Below are positions 27,113 through 36,705 of a stretch of 64,000 nt of DNA, one piece after another. The translations under genes were made by a program, and so were the position numbers. This DNA is from Thiodiazotropha sp040506275 (GTDB lineage: Bacteria; Pseudomonadota; Gammaproteobacteria; Chromatiales; Chromatiaceae). Each line of letters begins with the position of its first letter. Position 1 is the stretch's first letter. The stretch is taken from positions 124,001 through 188,000 of the forward strand of contig JBEVXD010000006.1 of the NCBI GenBank assembly GCA_040506275.1, read 5' to 3'. Below the pieces are notes generated by a model. It saw nothing but the letters and a program-made list of their open reading frames with translations, did no database searches and was not told the DNA's origin.

Positions 27113-27200
27113 TAGATAGCGTCTGGTTTCTAAATAGCTTTAGCAGGGATTTTTTCTGCACCAGGCCACATTTTCGAACTTGTGTGTGGCCTGGCAGAGG

Positions 27201-28598
27201 TTAAAAGATTCGGTTTAACCCGTTTAAGGCAGCCACACGATAGGCTTCTGCCATGGTAGGGTAGTTGAATGTTGTTTCTGCAAAATAGAGCAGACTGTTG
27301 GCTTCACCCTGCTGCGCCATAATGGCCTGCCCAATGTGGACAATCTCTGAAGACTGTTCGCCAAAACAGTGGATACCAAGGATCTCAAGGGTTTCACGAT
27401 GAAATAGCAGTTTCAACATGCCCACATCATGACCGGTAATCTGAGCACGGGCGATGTTGCGAAAACTGGCCTGGCCTACCTCGTAAGGAATCTTGCTGGT
27501 AGTGAGTTCCCGCTCGGTACGGCCTAGAGAACTGATCTCAGGCAGGGTATAGATTCCAGTGGGGAAGTCATCGATGAGTTGCCAGTCTGCGCTGCCGGTA
27601 GCGATCTGTGCACCAACGAAACGACCCTGATCGTAGCTGGCACTGGCCAGGGCAGGGGGCCCCACCACATCACCAACAGCATAGATATGGGGTAGTGATG
27701 TGGCATAGGTTTTATCGATTTCGATCTGCCCGCGGTGGTTTACTGAGACTCCGATCTCTTCCAGCCCCATTTTCTCTGTATTACCACTGCGCCCATTCGC
27801 CCAGAGTAGTACGTCGGTCTTGAATTTTTTACCCGACTTACAGTGGAGAACAACCCCGTCATCCATAGGCTCAACCTGCTCGTACTCCTCATCGTGGCGA
27901 ATTACAGTTCCCTGATTACGCAGGTGGTAGCTGAGCGCATCGGTGATTTCATCATCCAGAAATGAGAGCAGACGGTCGCGGGTGTTGACCAGGTTAACTT
28001 TGACATCAAGGTTGCAGAAAATCGAAGCGTACTCACAGCCGATCACACCAGCACCATAGATGGTAATGGAGTCAGGCGTGCTGTCCATGCGCAGCACCGA
28101 GTCACTATCCAATACTCTGGGGTGGCTGAAATCGAGATCCTGAGGGTGGTAGGGTCGGGATCCGGTTGCAATCACAAAGTGATCTCCTGTGACCTCTTCA
28201 CTGACCCCCCGATCCTGCATGATCTCCAGACGGTGAGTATCAATGAAACTTGCCCTGCCGTGAATCACCTCGATTCTGTTACGGGCATAGTGTCGCAGAC
28301 GGCTACGCACCTGTTCGCTGATGACCACACCGGTAGCCTGAAGCAGATCAGAATATTCAACTTGAATCTGATCCTGGGTATGTTGAAAGAGGGGGTTTTT
28401 ACGATAGTCACGCAGTAACTGAATGTTGTGTCGAAGTGCTTTAGAGGGGATCGTTCCCCAATGGGTACATCCACCGCCCACCTTGTCATGAGCCTCGATC
28501 ACGGCTACTCGTTTGCCACTTTTGACCAGCTTCATCGCAGCCCCTTCACCACCAGGGCCACTGCCAATCACTACTACATCAAAATGCTTAGCACTCAT
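27201..28598 (-). CDS. sthA: Soluble pyridine nucleotide transhydrogenase SthA
   Basis: A 465-residue FAD-dependent flavoprotein of the disulfide-reductase fold. The FAD motif is GSGPGGEGAA. The position of the redox disulfide reads GGGCTHWGTIPSKALRH: Cys44 is kept but the second Cys is Thr49, as in SthA and unlike lipoamide dehydrogenase. The NAD motif is YGAGVIGCEYASIF, and the C-terminal dimerisation domain ends with TFNYPTMAEAYRVAALNGLN. SthA mainly converts NADPH plus NAD+ to NADP+ plus NADH. Confidence 0.96.
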   Translation of the reverse strand: MSAKHFDVVVIGSGPGGEGAAMKLVKSGKRVAVIEAHDKVGGGCTHWGTIPSKALRHNIQLLRDYRKNPLFQHTQDQIQVEYSDLLQATGVVISEQVRSRLRHYARNRIEVIHGRASFIDTHRLEIMQDRGVSEEVTGDHFVIATGSRPYHPQDLDFSHPRVLDSDSVLRMDSTPDSITIYGAGVIGCEYASIFCNLDVKVNLVNTRDRLLSFLDDEITDALSYHLRNQGTVIRHDEEYEQVEPMDDGVVLHCKSGKKFKTDVLLWANGRSGNTEKMGLEEIGVSVNHRGQIEIDKTYATSLPHIYAVGDVVGPPALASASYDQGRFVGAQIATGSADWQLIDDFPTGIYTLPEISSLGRTERELTTSKIPYEVGQASFRNIARAQITGHDVGMLKLLFHRETLEILGIHCFGEQSSEIVHIGQAIMAQQGEANSLLYFAETTFNYPTMAEAYRVAALNGLNRIF

Positions 28599-28663
28599 TG
28601 CTACTCCGCTATCGGTTCAGACTCTTTTGGCCACAGTCTATCAGTAATTTCGCGGCGCAGCAT

Positions 28664-29308
28664 TTACAGCAAAATCATAACAACCAGAGATTTAGGTCCA
28701 TGGACGCCATAAGCCAGTACCTGTTCAATGTCTGCGCTTTTTGAAGGGCCAGAGATTAAAAGGGCATTTGTTGGCATGTTGCTGGCCCACTGTTGTTGAT
28801 TTATCAACTCACTGAAGGTAGCAAAGATCTGGTCTGCATCCAGCAGAACAATATGTAGTGGAGGCACCAAAGACATCAGACGGGGTTCCTCGATAGAGGG
28901 CCACAATGCGACCGATCCGGTTTCCGCAATCCCACCCACAGCACTGGTCACAGCGGCATCTGTTTCATGGAATAAGTCTGCTTTCCAGTTTTCGACAGCT
29001 GATTCATAGGTCAGCAAATCAACATTCGGCGGAGGTGATTTCTGGATTCTGTTGCCTGGCCAGGTCGCTGGTCCGATCAAGAGACTCTTCACCTGATGCT
29101 CTTTCACAACTGAATTAAAAGCGTTTGGCCAATCATCCTTGTCTACGATTCTGACTTCGCCATGAACAGCTTCCATCATGGCGCTGAATTGCTCGATCAG
29201 AGATGCTTGTGAGGGGTGCTCGCAAGCGGACGGGGCAGGTATAGGTTTTGGCGATCGGCTGGATGTTCTACCAAGACGTTGCAGGATTTGATCTCGTGCA
29301 TCACTCAT
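28664..29308 (-). CDS. lutC: LutC-type LUD-domain lactate utilisation protein
   Basis: A 214-residue LUD-domain protein. Conserved features include the internal SAVGGIAETGSVALWPSIEEPR stretch (shown in part: GGIAETGSVAL) and HIVLLDADQIFATFSEL. LutABC together oxidise L-lactate to pyruvate; LutC lacks Fe-S cysteines. ATG 29308 overlaps the lutB stop by 8 bases. Longer upstream frames would run into lutB. Confidence 0.88.
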   Translation of the reverse strand: MSDARDQILQRLGRTSSRSPKPIPAPSACEHPSQASLIEQFSAMMEAVHGEVRIVDKDDWPNAFNSVVKEHQVKSLLIGPATWPGNRIQKSPPPNVDLLTYESAVENWKADLFHETDAAVTSAVGGIAETGSVALWPSIEEPRLMSLVPPLHIVLLDADQIFATFSELINQQQWASNMPTNALLISGPSKSADIEQVLAYGVHGPKSLVVMILL

Positions 29309-30710
29309 TCTCATAACCCTCACGGCGTGCCAATTCATGTAAGGTTTTGGGGGATGGTATCGGAATGGTGCGATAACGGCTCCATACACCGATGCTCTTT
29401 GGCGTCATGAATCTGAAACGGCTCAAAATGTAGGTGTAGAAGTGATAGAGACTGGCGTGACGGTGGAGTAGTTTCCAGAATTGCCATACCAGTGATTCAG
29501 CGATATTACGCAGAGAGCCACCACCTTTAATACGCTGGCTCTTTTTTAGAGTCACAGACTCTGCCCGTATCTGGTTTATCAGCTTCGGCAGAGGTATCTG
29601 TACCGGGCAGACTTCACCACATGCTCCACAGAGGGTGCAGGCAGATGCAAGGCTCCCGGCCTTGTCGATCCCCAGACGCTGGGGCTCCAATACACTACCG
29701 ATAGGGCCGGGATAGGTTGTGCCGTAAGCGTGCCCGCCAACCTGAACATAGACTGGGCAATGGTTGATGCAGGCGCCGCAACGAATACATTGCAGTGTAT
29801 CGGTCAGTTCCTCATCCATATGGATCTGTGAACGACCATTATCCAGCAGGATAAGATGGACTTCAGTGGGGCCATCCAACTCGCCACTTTTCCGAGGTGC
29901 GCTGATCATATTGAAATAGGTGGTGATCGGCTGCCCAGTTGCAGAGCGGGGCAGCAGGCTCAGCAGGGGAGGAATATCAGAGAGTTTTTCAACTACCTTT
30001 TCAATTCCGGTAACTGCAATGTGGAGCGGAGGGACTGTGGTACACATCCTGCCATTGCCTTCATTCTCTACCAGGCAGAGTGTGCCTGTCTCAGCGATCG
30101 CAAAGTTAACCCCGGAAATACCTGCATCAGCCTGTTCGAATTTGTTCCTGAGGATGCGCCGGGCGTTCTGGGTCAGTTCATCCACATCCTCAGTAAAGGG
30201 TATTTCAGGGAAGTGTTTGTGAAGCAGAGAGGCTATCTCTTGTCGGTTCTTATGCACTGCAGGTACGACAATATGGGAGGGTGTCTCACCTGCCAGCTGA
30301 ATAATGAATTCCCCCAGGTCACTTTCCAGAACTTCAAAACCTTGTTTCTCCAGGTGGTGGTTAAGTTCGATCTCCTCAGTGACCATCGACTTTCCTTTGA
30401 CCACACGTTTTGCGTTATGGTGTTTAAGGATAGTCTCCACTTGGCGGTTGGCCTGATCCGGAGTTTCCGCCCAATGTACTTGAATTCCATTGGCTTCAAG
30501 ACTCTGTTCAAGGCGGACTAATAGTTCTGGTAAAGATTTTAAGGCATTACTACGAATAGCATCACCAGAGACTCGTAATGATGCAAGCTGTTGCGGGTCA
30601 GGGAATTGAGCCGCCCGCTTGGCCATGAAACCTTCCATTGCTGAACGGAAGTTTTTTCGACCCTGCTGGTTACTCAATGCAATGCGAATGCGTTGATGAA
30701 ACTCAGTCAT
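29301..30710 (-). CDS. lutB: LutB-type iron-sulfur lactate utilisation protein
   Basis: A 469-residue protein: N-terminal LUD domain (residues ~60-300, including KGKSMVTEEIELNHHLE and FAIAETGTLCLVENEGNGR) followed by a ferredoxin-type region with two [4Fe-4S] motifs, CIRCGACINHCPVY and CTLCGACGEVCPV. It probably relays electrons from lactate in the LutABC complex. ATG 30710 overlaps the lutA stop by 8 bases. The 3' end overlaps lutC. Confidence 0.94.
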   Translation of the reverse strand: MTEFHQRIRIALSNQQGRKNFRSAMEGFMAKRAAQFPDPQQLASLRVSGDAIRSNALKSLPELLVRLEQSLEANGIQVHWAETPDQANRQVETILKHHNAKRVVKGKSMVTEEIELNHHLEKQGFEVLESDLGEFIIQLAGETPSHIVVPAVHKNRQEIASLLHKHFPEIPFTEDVDELTQNARRILRNKFEQADAGISGVNFAIAETGTLCLVENEGNGRMCTTVPPLHIAVTGIEKVVEKLSDIPPLLSLLPRSATGQPITTYFNMISAPRKSGELDGPTEVHLILLDNGRSQIHMDEELTDTLQCIRCGACINHCPVYVQVGGHAYGTTYPGPIGSVLEPQRLGIDKAGSLASACTLCGACGEVCPVQIPLPKLINQIRAESVTLKKSQRIKGGGSLRNIAESLVWQFWKLLHRHASLYHFYTYILSRFRFMTPKSIGVWSRYRTIPIPSPKTLHELARREGYENE

Positions 30711-31449
30711 CTGTGTCACAAGTACGCTCCCAAATAAACTCAGCAATATGTAATGTGCGTATCTCTGACTGACGTTTTTCCAGGGCACATCCAATGTTCA
30801 TCAGGCAGCCACAATCCTGGCTGACCAAAGTTGCAACCCCAGTCTCCTCGATTGCTTGGCATTTGTCGTTGACTATGGCGCCAGAAATGTCTCCCTGTTT
30901 GATTGCAAAACTGCCACCGAAACCACAGCACTCCTTTTTACGATCATGTTCTACTACTTCAACCTGATTCAACTGTCCGATCAGTTGTTTGATATGTTTT
31001 GCGACGCCCATCTCCCTTCTTGCTGAGCAAGAAGTATGCACAGCAATGTTCATCTGTGAACCTTTGTCAGTAAGTTCTAACTTTAAAACATCCACAAGGA
31101 ACTCAGTCAGTTCATAGACTCGGTCTGAAGCTGCTAAGGCCTCTGCTTCATCTGGTTCACCAGAGAACAGTTCGGGCCAATGATGTTTGATCATCCCGGC
31201 ACAAGAACCTGATGGAACAACAATCGGTATAGGTCTTTTAAAGCTGCCTAATTGTTGACGGGCAACATCAAGCGCTTCTGCACGATAACCGGAATTGAAT
31301 GCAGGTTGACCGCAACAGGTTTGCTGTTGGGGAAAGATAATCTCTACTCCAGCATTGCTTATCAGCTTCATTGCTGAGAGGCCCGCATTGGGATAGAGCA
31401 TATCGATAAGGCAGGTGCCGTAAAAATAGATTGTGTCGGGGTGCTGCAA
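30703..31449 (-). CDS. lutA: LutA-type CCG-domain lactate utilisation protein
   Basis: A 248-residue protein with two CCG domains, showing CCGQPAFN and CCGFGGSF, as in LutA and the GlcF/HdrB family. It is the first gene of lutABC. The start appears to be TTG at 31449: an in-frame TGA lies just upstream and GGAG sits 7 bases before the TTG. The frame begins (M/L)QHPDTIYFYGTC, the usual family start. Confidence 0.92.
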   Translation of the reverse strand: MQHPDTIYFYGTCLIDMLYPNAGLSAMKLISNAGVEIIFPQQQTCCGQPAFNSGYRAEALDVARQQLGSFKRPIPIVVPSGSCAGMIKHHWPELFSGEPDEAEALAASDRVYELTEFLVDVLKLELTDKGSQMNIAVHTSCSARREMGVAKHIKQLIGQLNQVEVVEHDRKKECCGFGGSFAIKQGDISGAIVNDKCQAIEETGVATLVSQDCGCLMNIGCALEKRQSEIRTLHIAEFIWERTCDTDD

Positions 31450-32003
31450 CAGCCTTCTCCGTCAATGTATCTATGAGTGGTTGTGTGCCATTCCCGGCAA
31501 GGTGCCCCTTGCCTTGGACCAGTAGCGGGATTCTGAGAGTTACCCATATCCCACACGGCCCACTAGTGAGATAGTCGATTTAATTGACAGTTTAGACTGA
31601 AATCATTGTCAGGTCGCCATACAAAGCTTACTAACAAACAAGCCACAGCAGGGTGGGCCGCTTCTTTTTTTTCTCCCCACAAGTCTGTTTCCATCAAAGA
31701 GACCATGCATAATCGGTAGGGCGGATAAGCGAAGTATATCCACCAATTTTTCCGGTATTTCAGATGGTTAACAGTATACTTGTAGCTGAGTACCCTCATT
31801 GTTTAGTACTTGAAGTACAGAATTGAGATTAGGAATCAAAACAAACATAGGCATAGGTTGCCAGCATTTGCTGAGGATAGGGAGTGATCAGCTACTTGTA
31901 TATGAATCCTGGCTACCGTGCTTTCGTACAGGTTGTGCGGCTATGGATGTTTTTGTTGAATAGTTATTAAAAGGGATGGAAGCAAAACCATTCACTATTA
32001 AGG
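31450..32003. other. Intergenic region upstream of lutABC
   Basis: No gene is supported. It holds a small perfect hairpin, GGCAAGGTGCCCCTTGCC (31496-31513), about 50 bases before lutA, and a dispersed GGATAAGCG element (31716-31744). Promoters for lutA and for the GGDEF/EAL gene tail region are not evident to me. Confidence 0.6.
31716..31744. repeat. Dispersed GGATAAGCG-type palindrome
   Basis: GTAGGGCGGATAAGCGAAGT followed by ATATCCACC. It is the same family as 4672, 15522 and 57620. Confidence 0.6.
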
Positions 32004-33962
32004 TTATCTCTTAGCGTTTTTGGATCTAAGGCAGAATTCCATGAATCCATCAAGTCCCATCGCTGGCGCTATCAACTCACCTTGTACAATATCGCATTCA
32101 TAAACTTTAAGTTTATCTAAGGTTTGTTGTTCCTCGACGCCTTCTGCGACAATTTTGAAACCCAGTTTTCTAGCCATACTAATTGTCCCCTCAACGATGA
32201 TTGCATCAATCCTCTCACTGGATATGTCTTTAACCAGCATTCGATCAATCTTAATCACGTCAATGGGTAGATTTTTTATATACGCAAGAGATGATTGTCC
32301 AGTACCGAAATCGTCAATCGCCAGTGAGAATCCTGCCTGGCGCAGTTGATTCAGTTTCTTTATCGTTTCGTCCAGATCCAGCAACAGCGCATGTTCTGTT
32401 ACTTCCAAGGTCAGGCGTTTGGGTTCAATGGCATGATTGTGAATGGTTGCCAGAATATTTCTGACAAAGTCTTGATCAGAAAACTGAAGCGGACTGACAT
32501 TAATGGAGAACATGAAGTCACTATCTACCAATCCTGAATTTATCAGGGTATTGATATGCTGACAGACCTGTTCCAGTACCTGTTTGCCCAGCTGAATGAT
32601 GAGCCCACTCTGCTCTGCATGTTCTATGAAGCTATCTGGTGCTACCAGACCGTCTTGCGGGTGATGCCAGCGAACCAGGGCTTCAGCGCCAACCATATTT
32701 CCTTCAATGGAGACTAATGGTTGATAATGCAGAACCAATTCATCATCTTTCAGCGCATTGCGCAGCCCCTGTTCAAGTGTCATCAGCAGATTAGCCTTCT
32801 CTTGCATATCCGGGCTATAGAGACTCACGTTGTTACGGCCGAAAGATTTTGCCTGATACATGGCAAAATCAGCACGTTTCAACAGATCATTCGGATTATC
32901 TGCGTGAACCGGGAAAAGTGCGATGCCAATACTTGCTGACATATGAATCTCTTTGTCACCAAGCTGAAAAGGATGTGTAAGGGCCTCTTGAATTTTTTGG
33001 GTTTTATCTTCGGCCAGTTTGATAGCCTCGGGCTCCTGATCGGCAACCTCTGGCATCAGCAATACGAATTCATCGCCGCCAAGACGTGTTGCGGTGTCCT
33101 CTTCACTGAGGCAGTGATTTAACCTGAAAGCCAACTGTTTGAGCAGTTCATCACCTTGTTGGTGTCCCATCGAGTCATTTAAGGTTTTGAAGTTGTCCAG
33201 ATCGAGAAAGATCAGAGCACCGATATGTGAGTGATGTACAGAGCGGGAGATATCCTTGGTCAATCGTTCGATCAGCAGGCGTCGATTGGGTAGATTGGTC
33301 AGAGCATCATGATAGGCCAGGTGTTCAATGATCTTACGTGAATGCTGTTGCCTGATACTCATTGACAGCGCTTCATACAAGTTTCGGTGAATGCGTATTG
33401 CTCCGACACTCATTACGATCAGGAACACGCAGGTCATTATGCCTAGTCCAATATTTGCCGGACCACCAAAAGAGAACAATCGAGCCAGTAGTGGGATAAT
33501 GACCAGCAACATATACCCAAGTGAAGCTGGAAGTAGTGAGGCTTGCGAGACAACCCCACCAGCGGCCATACCAATTAAGGCAGCAATGATGATGGTTTGG
33601 TGAAACTGCTGATCCATAGGGACCAGCAGAAAGGCTGCTGATCCCCAGATAACACCTGAGGCCAGGGTGCCTGATATGGCACGCTGTCGCCAAATCTTCA
33701 AGGAACCTTCTTCAGATTTTCGGGCTTTATAGATACGGTAGCTGTAATAACGATATAGACTGAGTGTCAGCATGGCGAGAAACCAGCTGACCAGTATCTC
33801 CGTACGTATCACAGACCACTGGGCGATCACGATTATTACGGTATTAACCATAATCGCGATCAGAGCTGACGGTAGACCTGCGTAAGACAACTCCACTTGG
33901 CGTTGACTAATGCGGGCTTCCAAGTCAGCTGGATCGATGGGTGATGAGTCTGTGTATTGCAT
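32004..33962 (-). CDS. Membrane-anchored GGDEF-EAL cyclic-di-GMP protein
   Basis: A 652-residue protein. Residues ~25-200 contain about six hydrophobic helices (for example ALIAIMVNTVIIVIAQW and GYMLLVIIPLLARLF), a membrane sensor of unassigned type. The GGDEF domain (~215-385) has an intact RLGGDEFVLL, and the EAL domain (~400-640) has AEALVRWHH, NVSPLQF, EVTEHALL, DDFGTGQSSL and AEGVEE. The final QGELIAPAMG departs from the usual QGYLFSKP-type loop. Both activities look possible. It stands alone, with no co-oriented close neighbour. Confidence 0.92.
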   Translation of the reverse strand: MQYTDSSPIDPADLEARISQRQVELSYAGLPSALIAIMVNTVIIVIAQWSVIRTEILVSWFLAMLTLSLYRYYSYRIYKARKSEEGSLKIWRQRAISGTLASGVIWGSAAFLLVPMDQQFHQTIIIAALIGMAAGGVVSQASLLPASLGYMLLVIIPLLARLFSFGGPANIGLGIMTCVFLIVMSVGAIRIHRNLYEALSMSIRQQHSRKIIEHLAYHDALTNLPNRRLLIERLTKDISRSVHHSHIGALIFLDLDNFKTLNDSMGHQQGDELLKQLAFRLNHCLSEEDTATRLGGDEFVLLMPEVADQEPEAIKLAEDKTQKIQEALTHPFQLGDKEIHMSASIGIALFPVHADNPNDLLKRADFAMYQAKSFGRNNVSLYSPDMQEKANLLMTLEQGLRNALKDDELVLHYQPLVSIEGNMVGAEALVRWHHPQDGLVAPDSFIEHAEQSGLIIQLGKQVLEQVCQHINTLINSGLVDSDFMFSINVSPLQFSDQDFVRNILATIHNHAIEPKRLTLEVTEHALLLDLDETIKKLNQLRQAGFSLAIDDFGTGQSSLAYIKNLPIDVIKIDRMLVKDISSERIDAIIVEGTISMARKLGFKIVAEGVEEQQTLDKLKVYECDIVQGELIAPAMGLDGFMEFCLRSKNAKR

Positions 33963-34829
33963 GGCTATAATTACAGCTGTTAACCAGCTTGAAGTTCTGC
34001 TGGTCGTTGTTGGATTTCGATTATATTAAGCTGAAAAATATTAATTATTACAAAGGCTTGTAAAAAACAATAACCCATAAATGAAGAGTAGGCAGAAATT
34101 GTGTCAGAGCAAGAGTGATATACGCATGACATATGCCTTGGGAGCTATTCTTTATTTTATGACTGCGATCATGTCAGATATCCGGATATTAAGGAACCAC
34201 TAAACCTTGTAACCATATTGAGAACTATCTTGTATTCGGGGTTTAGAGCAGACCTGTTCGGACGAATCGGGCTAATCAATGCATACCCTGTTAGTTTCCA
34301 TGGTCAAGGGTATCAGCCGTAAATTCTGATCTCCTGTAACTGTTTATTTTACCTGATTACTCTCCATACTCAGCTCAAAGAACCTAAACTTTGATGTCTG
34401 GGTGTTGCAGGTGGCTGTTCATTCAAATCAGACGCACTGTTTTTAGTCCACTTGGTGGGGCATGGCCCCACCCTACCTGTTTAGATGAGGTGTAGGGTGG
34501 GGCCATGCCCCACCAAAGAAGGCGAACAAACGACAAGAAGCCACATCTAACATGTTAGGGTCAATTCGTTATTCTGCAGCTGACTATTGAGCGCAATCAA
34601 GTATTTTTATATCCATTCACTTAGGTGCTCAATAAAGCTGCACTGGTGGCACTCTTAATTTGAGTAATTCAGGATATGCCGTAAATCTAAAGTGATAAGT
34701 CTCTTAAACCTTAAGAGAATCTTAATATTTATACACTATTTTTTTCTGATCACACTCCAAAAAAAAGCGGCCAAAAGAATAATTGGAGTGATGATTTATC
34801 AAACAAATAATAACAGACAGGAGAATAAT
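33963..34829. other. Intergenic region with one palindrome pair
   Basis: About 870 bases without a supported gene. The notable content is the paired GGTGGGGC element at 34454-34514. The open frame from 34692 is only an upstream extension of the rhodanese gene frame. Confidence 0.6.
34454..34514. repeat. Dispersed GC-rich palindrome pair (GGTGGGGC family)
   Basis: Two head-to-head copies of GGTGGGGCATGGCCCCACC with a short A/T-rich loop, in the same arrangement and length (61 bases) as 814-874. Confidence 0.8.
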
Positions 34830-35738
34830 ATGAGAAGCCGGATACTCAGCAGCAAAAACCTATTCACACTCTCATCCATTTTATGCACCATTGGCCTCGG
34901 CTACACCACACAGATTAGCGCGGCAGAGGGGGATTCGGATGGAAACCGCTACTATCTGCAGCGTTATTACAATCAGGATATCAGTGCTGCTCGTGCCTAT
35001 TTAGGGATGCTCGGTAAGCATCAGGATGATGAGAGAGAAGAGCGTGACAGTCGAGGCAAAAAGGATGAAAAGTTTGAAAAACTGACCATTATTGATGTCA
35101 GAGATGCCACTGAATATCGTATGGGACACCCCAAGAAGGCTATACACATGCCATACCCCCGTATCTATCGTGAGTGTGTAGATGGCTTGCGTACAGAGGA
35201 TGGTGCTTGCTCATCGGGTACTGTCTATCAGGTAACACAAGATCCTGAAGATCTTTTTCTACAGGTAGAGGATAAAATTTCCGATAAGGAGACCCCGATT
35301 GCAACATTGTGTCGAACAGGCTTTCGTAGCGTGTTGGCGGGCAATATTCTATCCAAACCTACAACCATCTGTGATCTCAAAGGGTATGCTGACGCAGAGT
35401 ATGATCAATGTGTGGATAGATACGCAGGTCGAGGTTATATGAATGTGGTCAATATTTGGCAAGGGTTTGTCGGTCAACCCATGTCAGGTGTTGTCAGTAG
35501 TGGAGGTAAACGCTATGTGGTTGGCGATGATCAGGCATTGACTGATCTAACGCTGAATGATGGTTCTGCTGCCAAGGGCTTTGTTGCCTTCGATCTGGAC
35601 TTGAACAACGATGAAGCTATCAGTGCCGACGATAAGGATGGTTGGCGGTATCACCAAGGTTTGCCATTTGATACCAAGATGAAGAAGAAGCGTATTAATG
35701 AAGTTGCTGATAGCATGGGTTATTACGACCTGCCTTAA
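34830..35738 (+). CDS. Periplasmic rhodanese-domain protein with EF-hand-like loop
   Basis: A 302-residue protein. The Sec signal peptide runs through SSILCTIGLGYTTQISAA, so it is exported. The rhodanese domain (residues ~60-220) has TIIDVRDATEYRMGHPKKA and the active-site loop CRTGFRS with its catalytic Cys. A C-terminal DLDLNNDEAISADD segment resembles an EF-hand calcium loop (D-x-D-x-N-x-D). I chose ATG 34830, preceded by AGGAGAATAAT, over the longer frame from 34692. The substrate is unknown; sulfur transfer in the periplasm would suit a sulfur oxidiser. Confidence 0.85.
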   Translation: MRSRILSSKNLFTLSSILCTIGLGYTTQISAAEGDSDGNRYYLQRYYNQDISAARAYLGMLGKHQDDEREERDSRGKKDEKFEKLTIIDVRDATEYRMGHPKKAIHMPYPRIYRECVDGLRTEDGACSSGTVYQVTQDPEDLFLQVEDKISDKETPIATLCRTGFRSVLAGNILSKPTTICDLKGYADAEYDQCVDRYAGRGYMNVVNIWQGFVGQPMSGVVSSGGKRYVVGDDQALTDLTLNDGSAAKGFVAFDLDLNNDEAISADDKDGWRYHQGLPFDTKMKKKRINEVADSMGYYDLP

Positions 35739-36057
35739 AAATTGTATTGCTATCTTAATCGGTAGAGTCGCAATCAGATATTGTTGTGGCTCTACCGGAG
35801 GCGAATTAGAGTGATTGGTATGAGTTATGGGAGAAGAGATTACACTTAACTTTCTACTCGCTGTTAATCGATTTACTTGAGTTGAGTCATAAGCTCTATT
35901 CACACCATGACCAGGCTTGAAACCCCTAACAATATGTTTTTTAAAAGAGAGGCACACTTCGGCTGAAGGCAACATACTTAGTCGCCGGGTTAATAATAAA
36001 TCATTTTCGACATCTACCTCAATTGTTGATTATCACGAAACTAACATTGAGTAATGC
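35739..36057. other. Intergenic region between convergent genes
   Basis: No gene is supported. A hairpin with CGGTAGAG and CTCTACCG arms (35760-35797) lies 20 bases after the rhodanese stop and may end its transcript, although it lacks a T-tract. Confidence 0.5.
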
Positions 36058-36699
36058 TCATTCCCAAGGAGGAAATTGCCCCTCTTCTGAGAGGGCATTC
36101 ATCTGGTTAACCATCTCCTTCATGAATAGTTTGCGGTCACCCTGCCAATGTAATGCTTCCCCAACAAAAACATCACAGAAAAATGGCACAAGAACGAAGT
36201 CGCCTTTTGGCAGAGCCATCCCAAGTCCATGCAGGTAGACCGGTATAATTGGTACTTCAGGTCGACGTTGTGCGATATGCGCGATTCCAGTTTTGAAGCG
36301 TCCCAGCTGTTCAGGTTTGCCACGACTGCCTTCGGGAAACAGAATCAGTATATCGCCACTATCGAGTGCAGTAATAACTTCTGCCAATGGATCGTCATGA
36401 CTGCTCTTGATTGATCGTCGTAGCGGAATGATGCCAATTATTTTTAGTGCAAACCAAGCAAGCCAACGATTTTTCAAAAAATAATCCATTGCAGCGACAG
36501 GGCGTATTTTTGACAGCAGTCGTAACGGTAGTAGTGACATCAATACAATGGTGTCGAGATGGCTGTTGTGGTTGGCAATGATAATGGCTGGCCCTTCTGC
36601 TGGTAAATACATTTTCCTACGCACATTGAGTCCAAGGACGATGAGCACCAGCGGTTTGACAATCAGAATAAAGAAAAGAAACTGCAACAGTCTGCTCAT
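36058..36699 (-). CDS. PlsC-like 1-acyl-glycerol-3-phosphate acyltransferase
   Basis: A 213-residue membrane acyltransferase. The catalytic motif is NHNSHLDT (H-x4-D) and the acyl-acceptor motif is FPEGSRG. An N-terminal hydrophobic helix (LLQFLFFILIVKPLVLIVLG) anchors it. It is the third gene of a minus-strand cluster with ynbA- and ynbB-like genes, six bases after ynbB. Together they could make an acyl chain, a CDP-lipid and a transferred head group, but the end product is unknown. Confidence 0.88.
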   Translation of the reverse strand: MSRLLQFLFFILIVKPLVLIVLGLNVRRKMYLPAEGPAIIIANHNSHLDTIVLMSLLPLRLLSKIRPVAAMDYFLKNRWLAWFALKIIGIIPLRRSIKSSHDDPLAEVITALDSGDILILFPEGSRGKPEQLGRFKTGIAHIAQRRPEVPIIPVYLHGLGMALPKGDFVLVPFFCDVFVGEALHWQGDRKLFMKEMVNQMNALSEEGQFPPWE

Positions 36700-36705
36700 G
36701 AGAAC

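Noticed and set aside
27201..28598. Dihydrolipoamide dehydrogenase or glutathione reductase
   Set aside because: The second redox Cys is Thr, the SthA pattern.
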